The position numbers and the translations under genes are program-made. A stretch of 64,000 nucleotides of DNA from Anaerolineaceae bacterium (lineage in GTDB: Bacteria > Chloroflexota > Anaerolineae > Anaerolineales > Anaerolineaceae): the NCBI GenBank assembly GCA_029265815.1, contig JAJUGU010000003.1:62001-126000 (forward strand). The letters run 5' to 3'. The notes beneath the pieces are model-generated. The model did not search any database and was not told the origin of the DNA. It saw only the letters and a list, made by a program, of their open reading frames with translations. Numbering within the stretch: the first letter of the stretch is position 1; the number at the start of each line of letters is the position of its first letter. Below are positions 49,857 through 57,115 of this stretch, one piece after another.

Positions 49857-50675
49857 TTAATCCAGGGTACCGAACGAACGCTGCAGGTCAGATAGGTCGA
49901 CCCGAGAAGTCAGGTCCAGGCTGAGGGGTGTGACGGAGACCATGCGTTGTTTTAAGAATGTGCCAATATCCGATGTCGGGTCGTTGAGATCATCGGGGTG
50001 CGGGGCGCGTGCGGCATCGATGCGCGGTGCGTCGCCTGGTTGATCACTCTTCTTGGCATAAGGTATAAAATATCCGTGCCTGCCGAGGTGCGTGACACGC
50101 CAGGGCGTTTCAGGCGTGGCGTCATGCGGAACATTTACGTTGAGTACGTTAACATCTGCCGGAAGTTGTTTTTCGAGCAAGATGCGGGCGAAGCGCCGGC
50201 CAAAGATTGCAGCGGTTGAGAAATCTGTTTTGCGTGAATACCCAAGGTAATCGTCATTATCAAGTTCCAGTGATACACACAGAGCAGGAATTCCGTAAGA
50301 AGCGGCTTCAATCGCTGCGCCCACCGTGCCCGACATGGTGACGTCTGTACCGGGATTTTCACCGTAATTGATTCCAGAAACCACCAGGTCTGGTTTTTGC
50401 TGCATGATGGCAAAGACGCCATACTGTACAGCCTGAGCAGGAGACCCGCCGACGGCGTAGCAGGTCCATTCCTGGTCACCAATCTGCAGGATGGTGGGCT
50501 TGATTTCGCCGTCAGCCCAGGGGGGCACACTGCGGCCGGCGCCGGAATGCTGTTCGCGTGGCGCTGCTACGGTAACGAAACCCAGGCGTGAAAGCTCGGC
50601 TGCCATCGCCCAAAGGCCGGGGGAGAGGATGCCGTCGTCGTTAGATAAAAGGATTTGTTTTTTATTAGGGTTCAT
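49857..50675 (-). CDS. surE: 5'/3'-nucleotidase SurE
   Basis: The 272-residue metal-dependent phosphatase removes phosphate from nucleoside monophosphates. LLSNDDGILSPGL (about 9-21) carries the two metal-binding Asp residues, VAAPREQHSGAGRSV (about 37-51) the Ser and Asn/Gln positions, VSGINYGENPGTDVTMSGTVGAA (key parts VSGINYG and SGTVGAA, about 100-122) the rest of the active site. Length is normal. It is monocistronic, downstream of tRNA-Arg on the same strand with a terminator between. Confidence 0.95.
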   Translation of the reverse strand: MNPNKKQILLSNDDGILSPGLWAMAAELSRLGFVTVAAPREQHSGAGRSVPPWADGEIKPTILQIGDQEWTCYAVGGSPAQAVQYGVFAIMQQKPDLVVSGINYGENPGTDVTMSGTVGAAIEAASYGIPALCVSLELDNDDYLGYSRKTDFSTAAIFGRRFARILLEKQLPADVNVLNVNVPHDATPETPWRVTHLGRHGYFIPYAKKSDQPGDAPRIDAARAPHPDDLNDPTSDIGTFLKQRMVSVTPLSLDLTSRVDLSDLQRSFGTLD

Positions 50676-50702
50676 TGTATTTCAATTCATAAACTGGACA
50701 TA

Positions 50703-50730
50703 ATCAAAAAGAGCGGTTAACCGCTCTTTT
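50703..50730 (-). terminator. Terminator of tRNA-Arg
   Basis: The palindrome AAAAGAGCGG / CCGCTCTTTT (50707-50730, loop TTAA) is followed by T on the minus strand. Confidence 0.88.
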
Positions 50731-50733
50731 GTG

Positions 50734-50807
50734 TGCCCCCGGAGTAATTCGAATACTCAACCTTTTGCTCCGCAAGCAAACGCTCTATCCAATTGCGCTA
50801 CGGGGGC
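50734..50807 (-). tRNA. tRNA-Arg (anticodon GCG)
   Basis: A 74-nt tRNA. The acceptor GCCCCCG (50807-50801) pairs with CGGGGGC (50741-50735). The anticodon stem TTTGC/GCAAA encloses TTGCGGA, so the anticodon reads GCG, not the usual ACG. The T arm is GAGTATTCGAATTACTC. CCA is not encoded. Confidence 0.92.
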
Positions 50808-50890
50808 GTGCTCCATTGAGCAAATAAAATATACTCCATCCCTTGTGAAACGTCAAGGAAAAAATTTTCTGCAAAATTGGTATTGACAGC

Positions 50891-51214
50891 CTATTTCTGG
50901 TTTTCTTGCTGCCTGCGGAGTGCGCGGGTGTTCTCTTCGATCGCGAGCAGCAGCTTGAAAAGTTCGCCCGCGGCGTAGGTGAGCAACCCTGCCGCAACCC
51001 CCAAAATGAAAACAACGATTCCCAGTACAGTTCCGGTTACCATCCCGCTGCCCGGAACGGCGATCTGCGGAAAGATCTCATGAAGCATGGCATCGCTGCC
51101 CGACATTACCAGTGGAATCAGGATCAGACTGAGCGCTGCGATGACCATTTCCGCTGCTCCGATGATGCGCAGCAGGCGGCCGATCACATGCAATGAGTTA
51201 AAGCGTTTTTCCAA
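50891..51214 (-). CDS. Two-helix membrane protein of unknown function
   Basis: The 107-residue protein has two long hydrophobic segments (about 11-37 and 56-82) with a Gly-rich loop between them. The C-terminus (FKLLLAIEENTRALRRQQENQK, about 86-107) looks like a short coiled coil. The TTG at 51214 is preferred because GGGAG lies about 8 nt upstream. Family not recognised; the helix-loop-helix plus coiled-coil shape is common in small Chloroflexi proteins. Confidence 0.6.
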   Translation of the reverse strand: MEKRFNSLHVIGRLLRIIGAAEMVIAALSLILIPLVMSGSDAMLHEIFPQIAVPGSGMVTGTVLGIVVFILGVAAGLLTYAAGELFKLLLAIEENTRALRRQQENQK

Positions 51215-51276
51215 ACAGGCGTTCTCCCAAAAAAGATAAAAAAAGTATACCCGCAAGATAGAATTTTGTGTAATTA

Positions 51277-51321
51277 AAAGTCAAATGCCTGGGTGAGGGG
51301 GGCACCCAAGCATCTGACTTT
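51277..51321 (-). terminator. Long hairpin, likely terminator of the cyclophilin gene
   Basis: A 19-nt arm (51277-51295) pairs with 51303-51321 with two or three mismatches. On the minus strand it is followed by TTTTAATTAC. It lies about 165 bp after the cyclophilin stop. Confidence 0.6.
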
Positions 51322-51485
51322 GTTATTTTAGCACAATCTATTAAAAAGTGGTTAAGAATTTTGTTAGTATTTCTACGAATTTTTCACATTCACTATATAT
51401 TACAAATCATGTCTTATTTAGTGAATTAAATCTTCAGTAAAAATACCCCATGGTATCCAATCCATGCGGTAAACCTTTACAAATT

Positions 51486-52004
51486 TCAAGCTTCCTCGAT
51501 CTCCACGGTGATCAGTTTTACCGCTGGGCTGTCTCGGCGAGACGGGTCGCGGGCGGGAATGGATAGCAATACATCCAGGCCTTTGATCACCTGTCCAAAC
51601 ACGGAATGTTTATTATCGAGCCATGGGGTGGGAACGTGGGTGATGAAGAATTGCGAACCGTTGGTGTTAGGGCCGGCGTTGGCCATCGAGAGCACACCGG
51701 GGGCATTGTGGCGCAGCTTGGGGTGGAATTCGTCGTGGAACTTATATCCCGGGCCGCCCATGCCGGTGCCGGTTGGATCGCCACCCTGTGCCATAAAATC
51801 GGTGATCACCCGATGGAAGATGGTGTTGTCATAGAATCCTTCACGGGCGAGGAAAACGAAGTTGTTCACCGTGCGCGGGGTTTTATCGGCGTGCAGACTG
51901 CACACAATATCGCCTTTGTCTGTTTTAAACGTGGCGGTATAGGTTTTTGAGGGATCGATGGTCATCTGCGGAGCGGTAGACCACTGTTTGATTTTTTCTG
52001 TCAT
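51486..52004 (-). CDS. Cyclophilin-type peptidyl-prolyl cis-trans isomerase
   Basis: The 172-residue cytoplasmic isomerase has [20 protein letters not shown] (about 71-90), the catalytic Arg in FHRV, and [23 protein letters not shown] (key part [13 protein letters not shown]). No signal peptide is present. The N-terminus [19 protein letters not shown] strongly resembles the start of the cyclophilin part of the fusion lipoprotein at 26812-28128. The start at 52004 has AAGGAAA about 6 nt upstream; a start at 52034 would add ten residues. Speeds prolyl isomerisation in folding. Confidence 0.93.
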   Translation of the reverse strand: MTEKIKQWSTAPQMTIDPSKTYTATFKTDKGDIVCSLHADKTPRTVNNFVFLAREGFYDNTIFHRVITDFMAQGGDPTGTGMGGPGYKFHDEFHPKLRHNAPGVLSMANAGPNTNGSQFFITHVPTPWLDNKHSVFGQVIKGLDVLLSIPARDPSRRDSPAVKLITVEIEEA

Positions 52005-52046
52005 AAGTTTCCTTTCCATATCGATAAGATACAAAATTGTAACATA

Positions 52047-52901
52047 CTACCGGGGATTAGCTTTGAGTTTTCGAGCGCCCGAAAAAGTGTGAACGATCCA
52101 CACAACAGCAAAAACCGCTGTGCAGGTTAGCACGATGGCAGCACCGCTGGCGATATTGAGATAATACGAGAGGTACAACCCTACAATTCCAGAAAAAACT
52201 GCAATCAATGCAGCAATGACCATCATGCGTGAAAGACGTCGAGTAATCAGAGATGCCGCTGCCGCCGGGGTCACCAGCATGGCTACCATCATTGTCACAC
52301 CCACCGTCTGCAGCGAAACGACGATGCTCATGGCGATCAGGGTGATGAGCATGTAATCCAGCCAGCGGATGGGCAAGCGCAGGGTTGCAGCCAGGATCGG
52401 ATCGAAAGAGATCAATAGAAATTCTTTATAGAAGGCAACGATGACCAGCAGAATCAAGACACCGAAGACCGCGGTGAGCATCAAGCCACTGCGGCTAACT
52501 CCCAATACATCGCCGAAGAGAAAATGGCTCAGGTCGGCGGTATAGTTGCGAACCATTGAAATCAGAGCAACCCCCAGCGCAAACATTCCCGCAAAAATAA
52601 TGCCAATGGCGGTGTCTTCCTTGATCTTACCTGAACGGCTTACGGTGCCGATACCCAGCGCGCTGAGCAGCGCGGCGGCCATTGCCCACCAAAACACCGG
52701 TTCGCGTGCCCCTCCGCCCACCAAATACCCAACCGCCACACCTGGAAGCACAGCATGCGCCAGCGCGTCTCCAAAGAATGCCATTCCGCGTAAGACGACA
52801 TAAGTACCCAGAATGGCACAAACGATGCCAACAATGATCGCCGCGATCATTCCGCGCACCATAAAGCCGTATTGCAGTGGTTCGGTCAGCCAGTTAAGCA
52901 T
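52047..52901 (-). CDS. Metal (Mn/Zn/Fe) ABC transporter permease
   Basis: The 284-residue ABC-3 family protein has about eight helices. GFMVRGMIAAIIVGIVCAILG (about 14-34), GMAFFGDALAHAVLPGVAVGYL (key part DALAHAVLPG, about 44-53) and SLQTVGVTMMVAMLVTPAAAA (key part VGVTMMVAMLVTPAA) are the family's signatures. The start at 52901 overlaps the ATPase stop (ATGCTTAA); an ATG four codons earlier is possible. Third gene of the fur-binding protein-ATPase-permease operon. The metal is not certain. Confidence 0.92.
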   Translation of the reverse strand: MLNWLTEPLQYGFMVRGMIAAIIVGIVCAILGTYVVLRGMAFFGDALAHAVLPGVAVGYLVGGGAREPVFWWAMAAALLSALGIGTVSRSGKIKEDTAIGIIFAGMFALGVALISMVRNYTADLSHFLFGDVLGVSRSGLMLTAVFGVLILLVIVAFYKEFLLISFDPILAATLRLPIRWLDYMLITLIAMSIVVSLQTVGVTMMVAMLVTPAAAASLITRRLSRMMVIAALIAVFSGIVGLYLSYYLNIASGAAIVLTCTAVFAVVWIVHTFSGARKLKANPR

Positions 52902-53748
52902 GAGAATGGCCATCCTCTCCGCAGCAGGTATCGTCGATGACCGATACCTGTTGTTCATGCACCAGTACCTGAATGTGGTCACCGTAAGCCTGATTTAAAG
53001 TCTCCTCGCGGAAAACATCGGCAGGGGTGCCCAGTCCAACAAGGCGATGATTCAGCAGCATCACTCGGTCGAAGCGTTCTGCAGCGAGTTTCAAATCGTG
53101 TAGAGCAACCATTACGGTCACCTTGCGGGATCTCAGCGTATCCAACACAGAGAATAACTCGTCCTGTGAAGGTGTGTCTAACCCGGTAAAGGGTTCATCC
53201 ATGAGCATCAGTTCTGCCTCTTGAGCCAGCGCTCGCGCAATGAACATGCGTTGCTGCTGACCACCTGAAAGCTGGTTGATCTGCCGCGCGGCAAGGTCCT
53301 GCATGCCCACCGTTTCCAGGGCGTTCTTCACAATCTCGCGGTCAGCGTTTGAAGGCCAGCGCAGATATCCCACACGCCGGGTGCGTCCCATCATTACTAC
53401 ATCGCTTACAGATGCCGGGAAGTTCCAATCCACCTGGCTGCGCTGCGGCAGGTAAGCAATGCAGATATGGCCGCGGGGTTCCGCCCCGAACACCTTTACG
53501 GAACTGCCTTCAGATTTCATGACCCCGGCAATGATCTTGAACAGGGTGCTCTTGCCGGCGCCGTTTGGGCCGACCACGGCCATGCGTTCACCGGTGTTTA
53601 ATTCAAACGAAATCTGCTCCAGAGCGGTACCGCTTTCATACCTGACTGTCAAATTTGTGACTTTGAGAATGGCGGTACCGGGGATGTGTCCATGGTCAGC
53701 TTTTAAGGGTGGTTGCGTGTGATTGATTTGAGGGTGGGGTGCTGTCAT
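52894..53748 (-). CDS. Metal ABC transporter ATP-binding protein
   Basis: The 284-residue ATPase has Walker A VVGPNGAGKSTLFKII (about 57-72), Q-loop AYLPQRSQVDWNFPASV (about 98-114), signature NQLSGGQQQRMFIARALAQE (about 162-181), Walker B LMLMDEPFTGLDTP (about 182-195), and H-loop VALHDLKLA. The Q-loop sequence PQRSQVDWNFP is typical of Mn/Zn importers. The C-terminus DDTCCGEDGHSHA is Cys/His-rich and may sense metal. It overlaps the permease by 8 nt and sits 3 bp after the binding-protein gene. Confidence 0.93.
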   Translation of the reverse strand: MTAPHPQINHTQPPLKADHGHIPGTAILKVTNLTVRYESGTALEQISFELNTGERMAVVGPNGAGKSTLFKIIAGVMKSEGSSVKVFGAEPRGHICIAYLPQRSQVDWNFPASVSDVVMMGRTRRVGYLRWPSNADREIVKNALETVGMQDLAARQINQLSGGQQQRMFIARALAQEAELMLMDEPFTGLDTPSQDELFSVLDTLRSRKVTVMVALHDLKLAAERFDRVMLLNHRLVGLGTPADVFREETLNQAYGDHIQVLVHEQQVSVIDDTCCGEDGHSHA

Positions 53749-53751
53749 ACT

Positions 53752-54696
53752 TCACTCTTTCAGGGCATTCATGATGGTCATAACGTTGTACTTCATGTAA
53801 TCAATATAGGTACCCGCTGGACCGTCGGACTCGGAAAGTGAACCCGTGTAGAAGGAAATGAGTTTTATGCCGGTATCCTGAGCAATACGGCTGGCAAGCG
53901 CTGGGTTCACATTATTACCGACCAGAATGACTTTCACGCCGTAGCTACGGATGGCATCTTCGAGAACTGCCATTTCCTGAGCGGATGGTTGGGCAGATGA
54001 ACTATAGGAGGGGATTACCGCACCGATTACCTCGAAACCATACTTTTCGGCAAAATAACCAAAAAGCAGATGGTCGGTGACAATCTTGCGTTCAGAAACC
54101 GGAATAGCTGAAACCTGATTGGTTATCCAGGTGTCAAGCTGCGTGAGCGCGGCGATATAAGCCTCGGCGTTGGTCTGGTACTGTGAAGCGTGAGCAGGAT
54201 CAGCCTCGCTGAGCGCTGTCTGAATGTTCTGCACCCATATGACCACATTTGTGGGGTCAAGCCAGACGTGCGGATCACCGGTGGCGTGTTCGTCTGCGTG
54301 AGTGTCTCCACTGACAGCGTGGAACTCGCGCGGGGAAATGCCGTCAGATACCGTGACGATCTTTGTGCCTTCACTGGCGTTTTCGATAATCGTCGACATG
54401 AATTCTTCCAATCCCAACCCAACCTCGAATACCAGGTCAGCGTCAGAAACGGCTGCTATATCGCGCGGTGCCGGTTGATACTCATGTTCATTTGACCCAA
54501 CAGGAACGATAGAGGAGACCGCGGCATATTCACCGGCTACTTGTTTGACAACATCTGCCAGGATGGATGTGGTTGCAACAACCTTGAGTTTTCCATGGCT
54601 GGCGGTTTCAATACCAGAACAGGCCGTGAGGGCTAATGAAAATAAAATGAACACGATCGTGAGAGAAAGAATACGCTTTCGCATTGCTTTAGCCAT
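53752..54696 (-). CDS. Metal ABC transporter substrate-binding lipoprotein (ZnuA/MntC/SitA family)
   Basis: The 314-residue protein starts with a lipoprotein signal (ALTAC, Cys about 26). VVATTSILADVVKQVAG (about 39-55), SNEHEYQPAPRDIAAVSDADLVFEVG (key part NEHEYQPAP, first His ligand), DPHVWLDPTNV (about 147-157, second His), the third ligand in DHLLFGYFAEKYG and the Asp in SFYTGSLSESDG match cluster A-I metal-binding proteins. The loop THADEHATGD is short, as in Mn- rather than Zn-type members. The ATG at 54696 overlaps the fur stop (ATGGCTAA). Confidence 0.93.
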   Translation of the reverse strand: MAKAMRKRILSLTIVFILFSLALTACSGIETASHGKLKVVATTSILADVVKQVAGEYAAVSSIVPVGSNEHEYQPAPRDIAAVSDADLVFEVGLGLEEFMSTIIENASEGTKIVTVSDGISPREFHAVSGDTHADEHATGDPHVWLDPTNVVIWVQNIQTALSEADPAHASQYQTNAEAYIAALTQLDTWITNQVSAIPVSERKIVTDHLLFGYFAEKYGFEVIGAVIPSYSSSAQPSAQEMAVLEDAIRSYGVKVILVGNNVNPALASRIAQDTGIKLISFYTGSLSESDGPAGTYIDYMKYNVMTIMNALKE

Positions 54697-55126
54697 TCTT
54701 ATGATCATTTTTACAATCCGGGCAGGTACCAAAAAGTTGCAGCCAATGGTCGTTGACCTGGTAACCTGTGTTGGTTTCCACTCTTGAGAACAACGCGCCA
54801 AGATCATCACCTCTAAATACGGTGGTCTTTCCACAGGCGGTGCAAACCAGGTAATGCTGGTGGCCTTCCACGGCAGGCATGACCATGTGGCAGCCGTCCT
54901 CCTGATGAATACGCTGGATTAAGCCCAGTTCCTCAAGTTTTTCCAGGGTGCGATACACCGTTACCAATCCAATACCGGGGTTCATCTCTCTTCCGAGGTC
55001 GTAAATTTCAGTTGGCTCAAGCGCGCGGGGACTGTTCAGAAGAATTTCGATGATCACGCGCCGCGGGGAGGTGATGCGGCAGCCGTTTTCTTCGAGTATT
55101 TCAATCCAATGTTGCAATTGTTCCAT
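54689..55126 (-). CDS. Fur-family metal-dependent repressor
   Basis: The 145-residue regulator has a winged helix (GCRITSPRRVIIEILLNSP, then PTEIYDLGREMNPGIGLVTVYRTLEKLEELGLI in parts) and a metal-binding C-terminal half. HQHYLVCTACGKTTVF (about 88-103) and FGTCPDCKN near the end give the structural zinc site with two CxxC pairs. HQEDGCH (about 72-78) and VEGHQH supply sensing ligands. It precedes and overlaps the metal ABC transporter genes and has a Fur box upstream, so it probably represses its own operon. Metal (Fe, Mn or Zn) not resolved. Confidence 0.93.
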   Translation of the reverse strand: MEQLQHWIEILEENGCRITSPRRVIIEILLNSPRALEPTEIYDLGREMNPGIGLVTVYRTLEKLEELGLIQRIHQEDGCHMVMPAVEGHQHYLVCTACGKTTVFRGDDLGALFSRVETNTGYQVNDHWLQLFGTCPDCKNDHKNG

Positions 55127-55142
55127 TTTTACCCTTCTAAAT

Positions 55143-55168
55143 GAAAATGATTATCATTATCATTTTAT
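55143..55168. promoter_or_regulatory. Fur box upstream of the fur-metal ABC operon
   Basis: The hexamer array GAAAAT-GATTAT-CATTAT-CATTTT, with the palindrome-like core ATGATTATCATTATCATT, is close to the classic 19-bp Fur site GATAATGATAATCATTATC. It ends 17 bp before the fur start codon, where it would cover the promoter. Confidence 0.85.
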
Positions 55169-55170
55169 CA

Positions 55171-55200
55171 TAAAAAACATCCCCTGCCTGGCAGGGGATG
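55171..55200 (-). terminator. Terminator of the toastrack protein gene
   Basis: An 11-bp stem (55178-55188 / 55190-55200) is followed on the minus strand by TTTTTTA. Confidence 0.85.
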
Positions 55201-55220
55201 AACCGATAAGGGATTGGCCT

Positions 55221-56213
55221 CTATTGAATGTTGATGCTTCCAGATCCGCGATTGAAAATCTTAATCGTAATCTTATTGGCGGCGGTATCAAACCCCGCAG
55301 TCTGCCATGCACCGGTTTCCATATCTGCGCCGCCCCCGATTTGTTCCATTCCACCGGGGATGTTCAGGCTGCCAGAACCACTGTCCATTACCTCGATGCG
55401 CAGTCCGGATGTAGAGGGAACGGAGATATTGACCGAACCACTGCCGCTGTCGAGGGTCAACTCAAGATCGGTTTCTGCGGGTAGTGTTACCTCGACCGAT
55501 CCTGAACCGCTTTCGATGATTGCACTGTAGGGCGTATCAGATACCGGCAGATCGAAATTCGATGACCCGGAGCCCATTGCTGCCTGCAGAGAGGTCAGTT
55601 TCATCCCGCTCAGATCCAAATTGACCGTTCCTGAACCGCCATCCACAATCAATTCACTTGGAACATTGGGGTTAAGCGCGATATCCCACTTTTGTTCGGT
55701 GAACACGAAATTCCATTGCAGCCAGTCATTCGAAGTTGTGGTCTGGCTGAGGTGAACGACCTTGTCGGTGGTTCCGTTGACATCAAAATTTAATGTTCCG
55801 CTGTGGGTGATTGTTCCACTGATCAGATGGTAATTATCGGCCAGTGTATTCACCTCCACCGGGTCGGAAGAAAATTCAAAGTAATATTTGGCGGAATTCG
55901 CCGCGCCGATTGGTTCAGATATGGTATCCGTTTTTGTTCCACCCGTTTCTTTGATCCCCAGCGAAGGGCTCAGCATTAAGAAAGCGATAATGCCGCCGAT
56001 TGCCACAAGGCCAATCACTCCACCCACCCAGGATGCCCGATGTCCGAAAAGGATATCAAGACCGATCACCACGAGGATCAACGGCCAGAGACGCAGCAGC
56101 ATACTCAGATTAAATGCGGGGATGATTTCCAGATTTCGCAGCAGTAAGATAACGCCAACGCCGATCAAAACAATCGGCCAAAAGAAACTTGCACTTTTTC
56201 GTTTATATTCCAT
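55221..56213 (-). CDS. Membrane protein with DUF5668-like helices and a toastrack (DUF4097/LiaF-like) beta domain
   Basis: The 330-residue protein has an N-terminal hydrophobic region of three or four helices (FFWPIVLIGVGVILLLRNLEIIP, about 10-32; LRLWPLILVVIGLDILFG, about 40-57; a third to about 82). A long extracytoplasmic beta domain follows, with six degenerate repeats of about 20-25 residues centred on GSG (DGGSGTVNLDL, GSGSSNFDLP, ESGSGSVEVTLP, DSGSGSVNISVP, DSGSGSLNIP, NRGSGSINIQ). This is the right-handed beta stack of toastrack proteins, which scaffold envelope-stress signalling in LiaF-like systems. No two-component genes are adjacent. GAGGTG precedes the ATG. Confidence 0.82.
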   Translation of the reverse strand: MEYKRKSASFFWPIVLIGVGVILLLRNLEIIPAFNLSMLLRLWPLILVVIGLDILFGHRASWVGGVIGLVAIGGIIAFLMLSPSLGIKETGGTKTDTISEPIGAANSAKYYFEFSSDPVEVNTLADNYHLISGTITHSGTLNFDVNGTTDKVVHLSQTTTSNDWLQWNFVFTEQKWDIALNPNVPSELIVDGGSGTVNLDLSGMKLTSLQAAMGSGSSNFDLPVSDTPYSAIIESGSGSVEVTLPAETDLELTLDSGSGSVNISVPSTSGLRIEVMDSGSGSLNIPGGMEQIGGGADMETGAWQTAGFDTAANKITIKIFNRGSGSINIQ

Positions 56214-56243
56214 AAAACACCTCGCCTTTGTGGTTCATTCCGT

Positions 56244-56990
56244 CTATTTAAAAGATATACGTTTCATTCGTTCGATGGTTGCACCGGTGTTGTCGGTAAC
56301 AATCGCATCACACTTCAAAAATTTGTAATACCAAAGGCGGTTATCGGGGGTTGGATCGAGAGGGCAGACCAGTTGTCCACGGCGATGCGCCCGCGCAACA
56401 AAGAATGGATTGACAAATACGGTTGGCCAAAAAGGCCCCAGAACTTCAGGCATCGGATCTGGCATAAATTTCGCCATGGTGATCCAGCCGATAGGCAGAC
56501 CGGGTTCAACTGACTTCACCGTTTCGAGGCGGGAGATGGAAAACGAAAGGACGATACAACGTTCGAGGATGTCAAAATTTCGTAATTCATCTACCAGTTT
56601 CTGGCACACAGCGGGTTCTAAAAAGCGGTCTGTTTTCAACTCGAGGGCCAGGCCAACATCTTTGGGCAGGATGGCGGCCGTTTCTGCCAGGGTTGGGATG
56701 CGTTCCCTTTTGAACTCGTTGAATCCATTGAATGCGCTCAATTGCTTGAGTTCTGCGAGTGTCTTATTGCGCACCGCGCCTTTTCCGTCTGTTGTGCGGT
56801 CAACGGTCGCGTCGTGAATGCACATGAAAACGTCATCCGCGCTAAGGTGCAGGTCCGTTTCGAGGATATCGGCACCTTCATCGAACGCTTTCTGGAAGGC
56901 CGACAGGGTGTTTTCAGGGCATAATACACGGTTCCCGCGATGTGCCATGATGTAAGGTTTGGTGCGTCCTGGCAGAGCAAGGGTATTCAT
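56244..56990 (-). CDS. Glycerophosphodiester phosphodiesterase
   Basis: The 248-residue TIM-barrel enzyme hydrolyses glycerophosphodiesters to glycerol 3-phosphate. The catalytic motif is IMAHRGNRVLCPENTLSAF (about 14-32, HRG and PEN), followed by ILETDLHLSADDVFMCIHDATVDRTTDG (key parts ETDLHLS and IHDATVDRTT), giving the metal ligands and second His. ALELKTD (about 113-119) and the end KCDAIVTDNTG complete the barrel. No signal peptide. AGGAGG lies 8 nt before the ATG. Neighbour of an MFS carrier, but 125 bp apart. Confidence 0.92.
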   Translation of the reverse strand: MNTLALPGRTKPYIMAHRGNRVLCPENTLSAFQKAFDEGADILETDLHLSADDVFMCIHDATVDRTTDGKGAVRNKTLAELKQLSAFNGFNEFKRERIPTLAETAAILPKDVGLALELKTDRFLEPAVCQKLVDELRNFDILERCIVLSFSISRLETVKSVEPGLPIGWITMAKFMPDPMPEVLGPFWPTVFVNPFFVARAHRRGQLVCPLDPTPDNRLWYYKFLKCDAIVTDNTGATIERMKRISFK

Positions 56991-57115
56991 TCCACAATCC
57001 TCCTAAATCGTTTGGTAAACAACCAGAAAGATATTCATCTTTGATCTGATCTAGAAATTTGGATTTCCAAAGGTTCGTTAACTTAAAATTTGTCCATATT
57101 AAGATTCCCTTTGTC

